From: Crotophaga sulcirostris
Lineage: Eukaryota > Chordata > Aves > Cuculiformes > Crotophagidae
Direction of reading: 5' to 3'
NCBI GenBank assembly: GCA_013397455.1
Contig: VYZB01000530.1
Span: forward strand, 1 to 64,000
Length of the DNA stretch: 64,000 bases
In this document: positions 49,680 to 63,880 of the stretch, in pieces
Numbering within the stretch: the stretch's first letter is position 1
Layout of the letters: the number at the start of each line of letters is the position of its first letter
Notes under the pieces: generated by a model
The model's database searches: none
What the model was told of the DNA's origin: nothing
The model's input: the letters and a program-made list of their open reading frames with translations, nothing else
Made by a program: the position numbers and the translations under genes

Positions 49680-50190
49680 TCACAGAAAGACAGAATGACC
49701 TGAGTTGGAAGGGACCCACAAGGATCATCGGGTCCAACTCTTATCCCTGCATAGGACAACCTCAACATTCACACCATGTGTCTGAGGGCATTGTCCAGAT
49801 GCTTCTTGAATACCGACAGACTGGGTACCGTGACTGCTTCCCTGGAGAGCTGTGCCAGTGCTCCACCACCCTCTGAGTGAAGAATCTTTTCCTAATATCC
49901 AACCTAAACCTTCCCTGGAATATCTTCCTGCCATTCCTTTGACTCCTGTCACTTGTCATCAGAGAGAAGAGATCAGCACCTGCTCCTCCTTCCCTTGTGA
50001 GGAAGCAGCAAACTGCTATGAGGTCCCCCATCAGTCTCCTCTTCTCCAGGCTGAACACACCAAGTATCTTCAGCCACTCCTCATACAACATCCTTCACCA
50101 GCTCTGCGGCCTCCTTTGGGCACTGTCTAGTAGCTTGATATCCTTTTTCTACTGTGGCACGCAATACTGCACACAATACTCAAGGTGTAT
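49680..50190 (-). mobile_element. CR1 LINE, 5'-truncated
   Basis: A minus-strand CR1 of about 510 bases. From the left it shows GAGTTGGAAGGGACCCACAA, GGATCATCGGGTCCAACTC, GTGACTGCTTCCCTGGAGAG, and further right CTCTTCTCCAGGCTGAAC. The minus-strand frame [20 protein letters not shown] (50091 leftward) is the end of ORF2. It is a different subfamily from the copies at 13073 and 38168, as its tail and GGTCCAACTC block differ. Confidence 0.93.
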
Positions 50191-52865
50191 ATATTCTATA
50201 TTATATCCTATTTATCTTACTTATAAGATCCAGGTATGAAATTGAAAGCAACAAATTAAATACCACAGTTGAATTTATTACAACTATAAAACCTTCTCAA
50301 CCTGACTAAGCCTCCTCCTATTTATATAGTTGAGTCCAACTAGAAGCTGTAGCATGTTCCAGCATGTCATGTTATCCATCAGTCAACAGGGTAATAAAGG
50401 ATGCTGCCAAATGCAAAAGCAAACTGTGTTTATACTTTTATCAATATGCTTAGTTGGAAAGGAAAAGAATACTTTTTTAGTTAAATAATATTCTCTATAA
50501 TAGACATATGTATAATTTTTTGTTATGAATGTAATCTGGTTTAAAAATTCTGAACTGCTGCTTCTCAAGTGACTGGTATGTTGTTAAGAGTCTAAATTTT
50601 TGTGAAGGTGAAGATGATGGTTCCCTGTCAATTCTGTTATTATTCTCTGCCAAACCATCCATCTTCTCCATATAATGTTAACAGAGCATGCCAGATCAGA
50701 GCTTTGCAGAAGCTGCCAGTTCTACTTTGTTGTAACATTTGAGACTTTGACTCCTTTTTATTTATAGACTGGAATAAAAACAAGATTTAAAAAGTATTTA
50801 AGTGAAAACTAAATCTCAATTTATAGATTTCATTGTGAGACTTTCCATGTGGTAAAAGCATATTTCTACCCTTATGATCAGAGCACAGGCTTCAGACAGA
50901 CTCATATTCGTGACATTTGGGTACTGATTCAGAGGCAATTTTCCACATGTCAATTTATACTGACAAGAGTCGTAATGTAAGTCAAGATCTCCCATGTTGC
51001 ACAAGGCCACATTTACCATGAAGTTGCAGAGCACTTAGGCATCTTATGTTGCTTCAGCGAAGACCAGTTTCTCAGTAAATGTGAAAAATCACTGAAACTA
51101 GAACCCCTGGACACTAATCTCAATGTATATTTAGATGACATTTTAAATAGAAGTGCCTATTGGTTCTGTCATACTCCTTCAACTAGATGGAGATACACTT
51201 GTTATTCACTTGAAAATTCACTCAAACCCATGAAATTTCACTAAAAATTCATAATGTTATTTTTTTTCTATTTTTCCTGTACAACTATTTTTATTTCTTC
51301 TTGTACAGGAACAACAGGACAGCCTTTCAGCTGATGACTCCTGATATGTAGTTATTTTCTTCGAAGTAACAGGCATTTAGTTGAGCACCATTCTTTTTGA
51401 TTCAACTTGCAGTAGAAATCTGAGATGACAGAAATCAGCCCCACAATTCATGGAGCAACATTACTGTTAATTTCTGGCAGAGTGGGAGTAGGTGAGTCAA
51501 AAGCATTGTGAGTGTAGATGACTACATATTGAGCTGTAAACACAGCTTAAATTTACCTTTATAATTCGTTTTCCCCTATTTTACTTTATTAGACTTAAAG
51601 TAACCAAAGACCAGAGGTTAAGGAATATCAATTAATGCTTTCATGAAACCTTTATTTAAGGGACGACTTCTTTTATATTAGTCAGATGCTTAAGATTAAA
51701 CAATCCCTAGATGGAGCAGGAGGCATTAATGGTAAGATCACAACAGAGTTTTAGTCGTGTAGGAGTCTGCCGTCAATGGGGAAACAGGCAACTTAAGTAC
51801 TTGTTAGTGATCTAAAGGAAAAAATTATGCTAAACAAGTTATACTAATAAACAATACAAAAGGAAAAGCCTTCACTAACTGTTAAGGAAAGATAAAACAT
51901 ATTTCAGCTGAACATTTAACTACAGGGTAGAGACAACAGCTTTGATTATGATAATAGTAGAAACAAATTTGTAAGAACTATAAATGTAGTTGTTAAATGC
52001 TACTGTACACTTTGCCAAATTAAAAGAAAGTACAAGCTTTTTTTTTTTTTTGTGACTATCCTATTGCAACTAGTTATTTTTAAATTCCTCAATGTGTTGC
52101 CTTTCATTTTGCAGGCCATAAATGAATCACAGATTTATGAAGTTAGCGTGATTTTTTTTTGTTAGGTTATTTCAGAACTGAATATTATATAGTTCCTTGT
52201 AATTTCTTCTACTGTATTTATACAGACAATGCCCGAAAAACTAACCACACAATTTTATCTCATATAATACTGACCATATTAGTAACTGTTAGTAATTTTC
52301 TTCTTGGAAGCTGAAGAATGTGGAAGAAAGGTAGGATTTTCTATCTCTGATTAGAGAGTGGAGCTGCCAAAGCAGTTATTTTGCTTCTCAAGTTACACAA
52401 TTTAGTAGGATTTATAGGAAAACCCCCCCTAATGATGAAGTTCTGACCCATGCAATAAACAGATGGTAATTCAGAGTTGAGATAATTCTTTCATTGGAAA
52501 GTCTTACCATTGATCAGAAGATCATTTATTCTACCAAGTAAAAGGCAGAGACCAAAACGGTGTAGATATACACAAATGTGAATCTTGTTTTATGAAGAGT
52601 AGGTCTTGTGTGTATCTTGTTTCTTAGTTTGCTAAGCATTCCTCATTAATCATTCACAACATGCTATTAGACTTAATGCATAGCTTACAAAGTGAAATTA
52701 GCTTTAAATATAAGTAAGGTTTCGGAGAGTACTTGCAGTGCTTAAAGGTTTTGCAGTATGGAGCTGGACTGAAATCTGTGGGATTAGTGTGTCTAACTAC
52801 CTCACTATTCAAAGACAAGTAAAACACAGGCTAACTAGTGTCTTAAAATTAAGACATTGTCTTAA
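50191..52865. other. AT-rich single-copy DNA
   Basis: Nothing recognised in about 2.7 kb beyond a poly(T) run at 52039-52051. Confidence 0.5.
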
Positions 52866-53950
52866 TTGCTGTCTATATTGTTGATGAAAACATTAAGCAG
52901 TACTGGTGCCAGTATGGACCCCTGAGGGATACCAATTGTCACTGATCTCCTTTTGAACATTGAGCTGTTGACTGCTACCCTCTAATTGTGACCATCCAAA
53001 GAATTCCTTATCCACTGAACAGTCCACCCATCAGATTAATATTTCTCTAATTTAGAGAGAAGGATGTTGTGGAGAACTGTGTCAAAGGCTTTGCAGAAGT
53101 CCAGATAGACCACATCCATTGCTTTTCCCTTGTTCACTGCTGTGATCACTCCATCATAGAAAACCTCTAGATCAGGCTCTCGCTCAGGCAGGACTTGCCC
53201 TTGGTAAAGCTGTGTTGGCTGTATTGAATCACATCACGGTCCTCCATGTGCTTTAGCATAGCTTCTAGGAGGATCTGTTCCATGATATTCCCTGGTAAAG
53301 AGGTGAGGCTGACATGACGATAGTTCCCAGGGTCATCCTTTCTACCCTTTTTAGAAGTGGATACAATGTTTCTATTTTTCCAGTCACTGGGGACTGTTGC
53401 CAGTGAAGACTGAGGCAAAAGAGTTGTCGAGTACTTCAACCTTCTCCTCGTCTGTTGATACTAGGTCCTCATTCTTGTTCTTCAGACCGGGTATGCTTTC
53501 TTTAAACTTCCTTTTCTGGCTAACGTACCTGTAGAAGCCCTTCTTGTTATTCTTTGCAGCCCTTGCTAAAGACATCTTCAGCTGCACCTTGACCTTCCTG
53601 ACACTGTACTAACACAATGGAGCAACATCCCTATACTCTTCCCAGGTTGCCTGTTCCTGATTCCACTGTCCATGCAGTTCCCTCTTGCTTTTCAGTTTGA
53701 CCAGCAGGTCTTGACTCAGCCATGCTGGTCTCCTCCCTTCCTTGCCTGATTTCCTGTATTTGGGGACTGAGAGTTCTTGTGCTTTGTGGAAAACATCCTT
53801 AAATATTTGCCAGGTCTGTTCTGCTCCCTTATCCCTGAGAACCCTTTCCCAGGGGGTCCTACTGGCTAACTCCTTGAAGAGCTGGAAGTTTGCTTTCCTA
53901 AAGTTTAAAGCACTCTTCCCACTGGCTGAACCCAAATGAACTTGACTCAT
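52866..53950 (-). mobile_element. CR1 LINE fragment lacking its 3' end
   Basis: Minus-strand coding part of a CR1 with neither tail nor 3' UTR. Read 5' to 3' it has LNFRKANFQLFKELASRTPW and RRPAWLSQDLLVKLKSKREL (53609-53950), NNKKGFYRYVSQKRKFKES and [18 protein letters not shown] (53384-53587), then [20 protein letters not shown] and SFTKGKSCL (53167-53439). It goes on to a GIPQGS-like box and LNVFINNIDS, and stops at 52866 just before the catalytic Asp-Asp box. Because CR1 copies are normally truncated at the 5' end, loss of the 3' end implies a later deletion or rearrangement. About 60-70 codons between FASVFTGN and the SDWKN block are also missing. Confidence 0.93.
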
Positions 53951-56225
53951 AGCTTTTTAACTCTTCTTTTTTATGACTAACACTGATAAGAGGTCAGACG
54001 CAGCAAAGCTAAATGCAGCAGTTGTAGCTTATGCTTTCCTAATAGCTGCACAACCTGTATACCCAACCAGGAGGACAAAATAAATTGTGAAGTATTTTTG
54101 TGTTAGCCAAATTAGAGGCAGTTGCAGTGTAAAAAATTATTTAATGGATTTGAATTAGCCACATCCTACCCTGTTTGAGCCTTGCTCCTTATCTTTAATG
54201 TCAAGGGCTGTAAGTGGGAGCAATTCTTGTATGAGAGGCCTGGTAATAAACCTCTTTTGCATATAACAAACACAGGTCTTCAAGGCTTTTTGTATGTTAG
54301 CAGTACTTTGAATGGGAATGCTAGTGCTAGGACAATAATTAGCCCTTAAATATCCATTAAACCTTATTCAGATGCCTTTAACACATACTGTATATTTTAT
54401 TTAAATACATTAGAGCATTGTAAGTTCTTTCTGTAGCTACAGCATTTCATTTCTTTCACCCATCTTTTTTTCTCATTTTGATTCAATATCCAATGAAGCC
54501 TCACCTTCTTGGTAGATTACCATGGGGTGCCAGGTTTATACGTAACATTTCAGATTGCTGCAGAGGAATAAACACAGATGGAATTAGAGAAAGGCTTTTT
54601 CTCCATTTTCCCAAAACAAAAGGACATTCTATTGATCACATGCTCTAAGTAGGCATTTTAGGGCCAAGCAATGAGTTCAGCAGAAAAATAGATAGAAAGG
54701 CAAAAGATCAAGAGAAGCTCAATTAAAAATTAGTAATACCTGTTCTTCTGTTAAGATCACTGTCGCTGATATGACAATCAAAAAACACCAACACATTGTC
54801 AGTGGCAGATAAGAGCTGGAAAAAACTCATACAATCTGTTATTCATGGCACAATGTCCACTTTTCCTCCCATTTCATGTTTTTCATTAAAAAAGTCACCA
54901 AAAGATGTAAACTCTAGATGTAAAGGAAGAGTTTTGAGGCCTTGAAAGTAGGAAATTGGTAAAGAATTACAAATTTAGGGAGTTTGTTTTTTCTAATAAA
55001 GAACTTTTTTATTTATCCATAGGAGAAGTCATAGTTCCTCTATTTTTGTTTTTATTACTTTTTTGATTTTTAATTATTGATTTTCTGAGAAAGGTCAGTT
55101 ACAGCGTGATGTATTGAAATTCAAGATCCTCTAGAATCTATTCCAGAAGCATCTCTGGTTATGGTTGTGCTGCACTGAATCTTTGATGCTCAGATGTATG
55201 GACCATGCAGCCTGGTATCTTGCCATCTTTGGTGGCGATTATGAATTATCTCAGTGAAAGATGGTAGAAGAGAGGTGACAAATGAACACTCTAAAGGGCA
55301 GGTGGGGTGGACAAGAGAGGGATTGCCAAATATTTGAATCATGGTAATATTTAGTTTAGGAACATGGAAGCTTAGCTGGTAGCTTTGCTTTTAATATTAT
55401 CTTATTCTTTCTATTTTCTCTATAATTATGATTAGTCTGGCCATCTGTAGAAACACTTAATTTCTGAATGATTTCTGAATTCTTGTGCAGTTGTATTTTT
55501 CTTTCTAATCTTGACTTGTATGAAGATAAATATCCTATTATCAGCTTCTGAACAGATCACTTTTATCAGCCATTCCATGTTTGTCATGCTATGCACACAG
55601 CTCAAAGGAAGTGCTCAGGACCAGATTGGCCAACTGTCCATACCCCTTATTTGCAGATGCATCTTCAAGGTCAGTATTGACTGCTAATATCCTCTGTTCC
55701 CGAGTGGTCTTTCATGAAACTTTGTCATCAATCTGCTTTGTGGATACAGTAAAGCAACATCTAATTCCCTCTTGAACATCTCTCAGTGAATTTCCCACAA
55801 TGGCTTGGATGTAGCCTGCTGCAAAGTCAGATTGGAAATACAGGCAGACTCAGGCGAAGGCTGAATTTAGTCTGCCAAGTGCAGATATAGGTGTCATATG
55901 CTGGGCCTTACAAAGTAGGCAGTTTGGGCTATAGAAGAGCCCCAAAACCAGCCAAGTAAAGCAAAACTACCTGCCCTCCCTGTCTAGTTCAAAAATAGAA
56001 CAATGGAGGGTATATTTTTGTCTTTCTCCTCTGCTTCAGATCACTCATTGCCACTCTAAGAAAACTAGTTACAATGATAAAGTCCTCCTTTTTTTATGTT
56101 CAAAGAGAAAAAAAACAAGTTTGAAATTTTCTGTATAGATAATATTAGTGATTTCAGAAAATCTGTAGCTCTTTGCTCCATCAATTTACATCAAATGTTG
56201 CTGTGATTTACAGTTGGGAAGAACA
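53951..56225. other. AT-rich single-copy DNA
   Basis: Nothing recognised in about 2.3 kb. Confidence 0.5.
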
Positions 56226-56424
56226 TTATCACAGTATCACACACAGTATCACAGTATCACAAGGTTGGAAAGGACCTCCGAGATCATCAAGTTCAACCTA
56301 TAAGCCAACACTGATACCAACCCATCATCTAAACCATGGCACTCAGTGCCTCATCCAGTCTTCTCTTGAACACCTCCAGGGTCGGCGACTCCACCACCTC
56401 CCTGGGCAGCGCATTCCAATGGCA
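56226..56424 (-). mobile_element. CR1-type 3' end with CAGTATCA tail
   Basis: Minus strand. The tail (CACAGTATCACACACAGTAT) is at the left, followed by CAAGGTTGGAAAGGACCTCC, AACCCATCATCTAAACCATG and CCTCCAGGGTCGGCGACTCC. It is 5'-truncated near 56424 and non-coding. It is the same subfamily as the two tails at 11570-11961 and is well preserved, so it is probably younger than most copies here. Confidence 0.92.
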
Positions 56425-59400
56425 AATAAATAATATAAAAATAACATTAAATAATAGGGTTTGACACAAGTCATTTAAACAAGCTCAGGCTTTGAAAAAT
56501 GAGGTTTTGTAAATTCTAACACTTTTCATTTTATTTTGTGTGAAACCAATAAAAATACCTCCTTTTTAATAGTAAAGCATATAAAATAGTTTTCACAAGT
56601 TATGTGTTATGAAAACAGCCATGCTTGAAAAGCGTAGTTACTTATGGTAGAAACAATATTTCAATAAACTCTTTCAATGCACATACTATTTTTTTATTTT
56701 CCAAACTACTTATTTATTATTAGTTTTACTGAGCCAGAAATAAAAAGAACAAAATATTATGACTACATTTGGACAGAAAGTCTCATTATGCTGCTTACTA
56801 AAATGTTGGATTTGGACTCCACATCCAGTTTGCTACATATGCTAAAAAATAAAATTAAATGGAAAAGCCATCTTCCTTCAAGTTTTAAGTATTTTAATTT
56901 AAAGCTGACTCAGAGCTTATACGCATTACAGCAATAACAATGCAAAATAATTTTTACAGCTATAAAAAAAATCAAATGGGAAATGCTTTATGTATTTCTC
57001 TTCAAAGTGAGATTGGCAAGTACAAATCAAGTTAGGTGAATATTTTTAAGAGCCTTAGTAAAAACATAAGCCACTAACAGAAAAATCCCCAAGAAAGTTA
57101 TAAATATGGAGGGGGGGATAATTTTGAAACAAAGCGTGATCTGAAAATTTGTTTCTCAAACAATGGAAAGCAAAACATAAAACAACAAAAAAAGTATTTT
57201 CAGTCAATATTGGAACTGACAGGAAACAAAATTTCATAAAGCTGAAGTGCTTCAGTGCCATCTAAGAAGGAGACATGATACAATATAGCTTGAGATAAAC
57301 TCCTTGAAAAGGGAATGAAACATTTTCTAAATAAAGTAAGTAGTAGATTAGTCTGAGTTCATACAACTATTTGCATATGAAAACCTAACTTCTTACAAGT
57401 AATATTAATACTTTGCAAGTTGCAGAATGTAACTGGCCTGACAATTTGTCAGATTGTTTTTAAAAGATGATCTTTGAAAGATTATGCATCAAATCCCAGA
57501 AGCTCTTTTTTTACGACATACAAAGCTGCAAGGATGTGTGTGGGTTGAATAGATATGTCTAGATTGTGGGGCTAACAAAGAGATATTCTTACAGCTGTAT
57601 GCCACTAATTTGAGGTCAGAAGGGTTAGATTTATCAGGTAATTACAAATAATAGCAAGGAATTAATTTGCATGGGGAGAACTCAGAGTCTTGATGCCAAA
57701 AGTTGCGTTGCCCCAGGAAAACCAGAATGAGGTTCTGGAAAAAGATGGACTAGTGGCTGTGGAGGGTAAACACATAGAAAGTACTGGGAACACTCCTGAG
57801 AAGAGTCAGTAAAATGTACTGAATATGTTTATAAAATATGCCTCCCAGAGAATTGTTTACCTCGTTCTATATTCACTGTTTTTTTCACCTGTTATGAAAG
57901 GATATATGAGATATGACAAATGGGTTGTGTAGCTGAAGAGTTGCTGAGTAGCATTTCTGTTTCTGTATTTCTTGCTAGAAGGTGAACTTTTGGAAAATAC
58001 TTTCAGAAGCATCAAAGGAAATATGAATATTGAGACCATGCTATATGTCCAAGTGGAAACAGAGACATTACTTCTGGTTTAGGTTGAAGAGTACCAAGCA
58101 GCACTTGGAATAGAGTCTCTTCTGATTTAGCAGATCTGGGATTTTTTTCTTCCCATATCTAGAAGTATGAAATACAATATCTGGTGCAATATTTTCTGAA
58201 GAAGAATTTCTTTTTGAAATCAAGTTGAATCAAGTCTGATAATTTTAATTAATAAGGAATGTCCCATCATTTTTTCATAAAAAAACTATCCTACTCCCTT
58301 GCAGCACAGCTGAATTCTGTAAAGTTCCCTATACTTCACATTAGATAGAATATTCCTCCTAACTTCACACGTTAAATGTTATAAAGAATGCAGTATGCTT
58401 CCTAAACCATTCTCTGTTTTCAGAAGGTGGTTATGTTCATTTGATTAAATATTCTGTATGTCAGGTATGTACACCGCTTTGGCATGCTCACTGAGAAAAG
58501 GTGCTCTGTTAATATAATATTTAATATTGTTCCAAGTAATAGAATCAAGATCCAGGGAAAAAAAAAAAGAAAAAAAAACAACTTCATTTAAATAATGATT
58601 GATGACAGCACATGCCTATAAAATAATTAATTTCCTGACTAATAAAAACAAATAAATGTGTAATTTTAGATAAACTGCTTCAAGGGCAGCAGATATTTAA
58701 GGCTTGATCTTAGTAGTGAAGTGCAGATAAAATTCCTACTGGCTTTACATACAGTTTCTGTGAAAGAGTCGTAGCTCTGGCCCTAGCTAGAAAGCAGATA
58801 TTGGAGAATTTTATTTCAAAAGGAATGCATAGCTCCAGTACTCAGTAAGTACTTTTATTCAGATAATTAATAAACTTTCTGTAAATGACAAATAAATCTG
58901 CTTGATTCTAGTACTTCTCTGGAACTTTTGTGGCATTAAGACAATACTGATGCTTTCCTTGTTCAGAGAATAACAAGTTACTACAAGAACCTCACGTATT
59001 CCTGAGAGCACCTGCCTACTTGTAGGGGCAGGGTAAATATTTTTCCCTCTTCTAGTATTAAGTCTTCCTACTTCTGACAGTGCACATTTAAATTCTTCCT
59101 CAAATACCTGGGAAACTGCCCCACTGCACAGACTAATCTTACCTCTTCAGTCTTAATCTTGTAATGAATTTGTGGAGTAAGAGGTTGGATGGTTTACTTG
59201 GCATGCGACAGGGTATGGCTAGGCTTGGAAGTGAATCCAAGATTGTTGTTTAATGCCTTACTACACTCTGAAGTCTTTCAGCCTTGGCATGAAAACCAAT
59301 CTGAAAAGGTAAATTTGTTGTGCTTTTGTGTGGGAGGGTGGACAGGACAGGATGGGGAGGTGTTTTGTTTTTATGTTACTTGTATTGTTTTTGGTTTAGC

Positions 59401-61699
59401 ATGATTAGTAACATGTCTCAATGCAAACACAAAGACTTTAAACTAGGCTTTGAGACAATTAAAACTATTTTATTTCTCTTCCAGACTAAGTTGCTAGCAA
59501 GTCATTTGTTCAGCTGAGAGAGTGGAATTTGGACCCACTTTCCCCCAGAAGGTTTGCTTTGCTGCAGAACTGTTTATATCTCAGCCTTGGTAAAGTGAAT
59601 AATAAAAACAGCTTCTTTTTTAGCTGTAGGATAAATCTCCAAGAGAACTCTAGGATCTGTGACTAGAAAAATCTCTAAGCAAACAATGTGGTTTAAATAA
59701 AGTTGAAAATACAGTCTGTTGCTTAAAAAGTAATACTAAATGACTGGCTGATTAACGAGCAAAACAGATGTCTCAGGTGAGTAATGGAATAAACCATCTA
59801 CTAGCTGACAAACAAGATGACTGTACTTTGTGGATAAACTGACACATATACAGAGTACTAATCCATATCTGCTGGTTTAATTGACTAATCACAAAGCGTA
59901 ACTCCAAAGGTAAATAGTGTGCTGTTAAAACTAATCTGAGATGTCGGCGATCAGGAAGCCACAGCTTCAGCTCCCCTAAAAGTTTGTGCCAGGCAGAATA
60001 CAGCTCCTGCAGTGAATGTGCAGATTAGGGCAATCAGCTCACTGGTGGTAACAAGTCAAAAATCATCACCCCTACTAACTTTCAGCACAGGTTGCTACTG
60101 GCAAACAAAATTGAGACATGTGGCCAAGAGTAAAAAGGAACAGGATCCTTAAGTAGCAGAAGGCTTTCTCCACAGCTTAGTATTTATTTTAATAATACAG
60201 TCATGCTTATTCTACTTCAAAATGAATGTTTTATAATTATATGATAGATTGTTACCAGTAACAATTGGAAAGTTCATATACAACTTCAGAATAGCATCTC
60301 TGCCTCATCGGGAAGTAATTCTTTCCATTCAGTTATTAATGTCTGGCTGTTTGTCAATACATAAACAGGTGGAGTTGATGAATATGCAATGAGAGAGAAT
60401 GAAGCTGCCCATTTCTCCTCAATATGGCCTCCTGCTGCCCAGTCCACCTGCTTTGAATTTACTTCCAGAATGTAGCATTTTTCACCATTTGCTCAAGTGC
60501 TTTCTAAGGGGAGACTCCATCCTGACCACAATTTGTTTTCCAGAGAATGCAGACTATGGATCCCCAAGCACACCATGTTATTCTGTATTACTATAATTAT
60601 TATTAATATAAAGCATTCCTCAGCTGCACAGAGTAGTGTAAAGTTCAACCACACTAATAAATACCATCAGTTAAAGTGTCACAAAAAGAATCTATTTTTT
60701 CAATATAGAAAATTCTAAACTGAAATGGCTTTGCCTAAGGACTACAGCATGTAACTCTTTTGCTGTCAAATTCTTTACTAGTTGAGTAGGTCCTTTCAAA
60801 TCAAGGAAGCTTCATGGAAGAGTAAAGTGGGACTATGCCTCTGAATTGAGGTTGAATCAACCTGAATGAAGATTGTACATTGTAGCCCAAAAATAGCATT
60901 ACAGAAAGGGAATTAAATTAGATAGAGGCGTAATGTATATCTAAAATGACCCAATTTAAATTTATATCATCAGACCAAATAGTCTAGTAGTAAATTAGAA
61001 AATTTAACTTGCAGTCTTTCAAATCATTATGATTTAGTATGGCAAATGCTGTGGGGAAGCAAAGATGGAATTACATATCTGTGTGTTTCAAAGCAGATGA
61101 TTGTTGCCTGACAAGGAGCCTGACTACTACCTGTGCTACATTTCAGACTGACACAAAATCTAGCATGCCAGAAGATTTTAAATTTAAGGAATCATATAGT
61201 AATTTAGGTTTGAAGGTCAACTTCTGTATTGTATTTCTGAAAGTAAGTCTACACAAATCAGGCTGTTCCAAGACATATCTAGTTGAATATTGAACACGTC
61301 CAGTGGTGAGCATCCTTGAACACCCCCAAGGATGGATGTTGTAGAAAAAATCCAACGGTTTAATAGAAACACCATCTATAAAGACTAGGTTAGATTGAGG
61401 AAGCAGAAATTAATACAGGAGGAAATAAACAATCAAATAAAAGATTTTTACATGGCAGTGTGTCTCACTTGGTTGCTTTGGTTTGTTTTTATATGATATT
61501 GTAAATAACTTCCCACCTGGAATTTGTCCATAACCTCATATCTCACCTTTGTGTATTGATTCTTCACACCACTGTCCACTGTTGATATTATATCACTAGT
61601 GACTTCATCTCAGTGGTGATGAAAACCCTTAGAGGACATGTGAACATGTCAAAACCCCAGCATAACTAATGCAGATACACCCATGCTGTCACTGTGTTT
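56425..61699. other. AT-rich single-copy DNA, ~5.3 kb
   Basis: No gene or repeat family was recognised; an A-rich run lies at 58558-58579. GC-richer patches at 59900-60050 and 60390-60560 are unclassified. Confidence 0.5.
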
Positions 61700-63880
61700 C
61701 TAATCAGTTTCCAGAAGTCCATGACAATGCTGAGGGATACGGGCCAGGTGAAGAGTAGAGTTAGACTGCTGAATTTGAGAACAAATTTCCAGTTGTTTAA
61801 ATAATCAGTGGATAGGATCCCCCGGAAATCTGCCCTCAGGGTCAAAGTTTTGGAACAAAGCTGGCAGCTCTTTAAGGACATTTTTCTAAGAGTGCAAAAG
61901 CTCTTGATTCGTTCATGTAAAAAATTAGGCAAGGAAGGAAGCAGACTAGCATCACTTAGTAAGGACTTCCTGGTCAAACTAAAGCATAAGAGAGAAATGC
62001 GCTGACAATAGAACCAGGGTTGTGTACCCTGAGAAGACCATAGGGACATTGCCTGGATATGCTGGGATGAGATCAAGAAAGCACACAATTGGAGTTCGAT
62101 TTGATAACAGATGCAAGAAATAATAAGAAAGGCTATTACAGGTACATTGGCCAGAAAAGAAAGATTAAAGAAAATGCATGGACCCTAATAATTAAGACAG
62201 AAGAACCAGTAACAATCAACATGGAGAAGGATGCGATACTAAAAAATTCTTTTGCCTCAGTTACCAGTGGCAATTGATCTTCCCACATCTCACAAGGCCC
62301 TTGAGCCCTCAAGGCAGGGAATACAGTCACTCCCATAGCAGGAGAAGATCTGTTTCGAGACCACTGGAGAAACTTGAACATATGTGAGGTGATGGGATGT
62401 GACAAGATGCATCCCAGAGTCCTGAGGGTACTGACTGATGTGGCTGCCAAACCACTCTTAATCGCATTTCAAAAGTCATGGCAGTCAGTCAGACATAGTT
62501 TCCAGTGACTGAAGAAAGGGGAAAGGTAACACCCATTTTTACAAAGGGTGAAAAGGAGGACCCTGAGAACTACTGACCAGTCAACCTCACATTCAGAAGA
62601 TCACAGAGCAGGTCCTCCTGGAAGACATATTGAAATCTGTGGAAGACAGGGAGGTGATCAGAGACCAAATATGGTTTCACAAAGAGCAAATCATATCTGA
62701 CTAATCTACTGGTCTTCTACAATGTATTGACTGCATCAGTGGACAAGTGAAGAGCTATGAATGCCATCTTCCTGGACTTATGTAAGACCATTGATATGGT
62801 CCGCTACAACATCCTTGCCTCTAAATTGAAGAGATATTAGTCTGATGGATGAATTGTTAGATGAAAAAGAAATCGACTGGGTAACCATATCCAAAGAGTT
62901 ACTGTGAATGATTCCGTGTCCAAGTCAAACCAATAATGACTGGGATCCCTCAAGAGTTTGTGCTCGGACCAGTACTATTTAATATCTTCATTAATGGCAT
63001 AAGCAGGGGGATTCAGTGCACCCTTAGAAAGTTTGTGCATGACACCAAACCGGGTAATACACTTTATATGCTAGTGGGAAAGAATGCTATTGAGAAGGAC
63101 CTTTACGAGCCTGTGGAGTGGTCCTGTACAAACTTCATGAAATTCAACAAAGCCAAGTGCAGGGTCCTACACTTGGGTGGGCAATCTCCAATATCCATAT
63201 AGTCCAGGGGATGAAAGGATTGAGATCAGCCCTGCGGAGGAGGACTTGAGGATACTGCTGAGTGCAAAACTGGACATGAGCCAGCAACATGCACTTGTGG
63301 CCCAGAAAGCCAACTGCATCCTGGGCTGCATTACAAGAAGTGTGGCCAGTACATAGAGCTGGGTGAATTGTGCCCCTCTGTTCTGGTCTTGTGAGATGCC
63401 TGCCTGGGATGCTACATCCAGTTATGTGATCGGCGGTGTAAGACATGGACCTGTTGGAGTGGGTCCAGAGGAGAGTCGTGAAAATGATCAGAACAATGGA
63501 ATATCTATTCTATGAAGAAAGGTTTTCATAATTCGGATGGTTCAGTTTGGAGGAGAGAAATCTTCGAGGAGACATTACCGCGGCCTTTCATTACTTAAAG
63601 GGGGCAAATAAGAAAGATGAGGACTGACTTTTTGTAGGGCCTGTTGTGATAGGGGAAGGGGTAACGGTTTTAAACTAAAAGAGAGTATATTTAGTTTAGG
63701 TATAAGGATGAAATTTTTTACAGTGGGCCTGGTGAGACACCAGAGCAGACTTCCCAGAGAAGCTGTGGATGCCCCATGACTCTAAGTGCTCAAGGTTGGA
63801 TGGAGCTCTGAGCGACCTGATCTAGTTGAAGATGTCCCTGCTCCAACCCAAATCATTCTATGATTCCATAATTCTATGAC
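61700..63880 (+). mobile_element. CR1 LINE, 2.2 kb, 5'-truncated with complete 3' end
   Basis: A plus-strand CR1 that starts just after the endonuclease region (LLNLRTNFQLFK near 61765) and runs to the tail with TTGAAGATGTCCCTGCTCCA and ATTCTATG octamers at 63854-63880. Its middle part is the same protein region as the minus-strand fragment at 52866-53950, and the two are similar (GKEG..R.A.LS.D.LVKLK.KRE). Many stops and frameshifts make it a pseudogene copy. Confidence 0.95.
61760..63540 (+). pseudogene. CR1 ORF2 reverse transcriptase, heavily decayed
   Basis: Surviving pieces in order are SWQLFKDIFLRVQKLL and LASLSKDFLVKLKHKREM (61808-62005), then NNKKGYYRYIGQKRKIKEN and NSFASVTSGN (62089-62277). 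[18 protein letters not shown] follows near 62430. [20 protein letters not shown] and FVHDTKPGN come next (62936-63202), then [15 protein letters not shown]. In the catalytic box the first Asp is replaced by His (VHDT), and in the box before it the usual GIPQGS reads GIPQEF. Both changes would abolish activity, and the open pieces are separated by stops. Confidence 0.9.
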
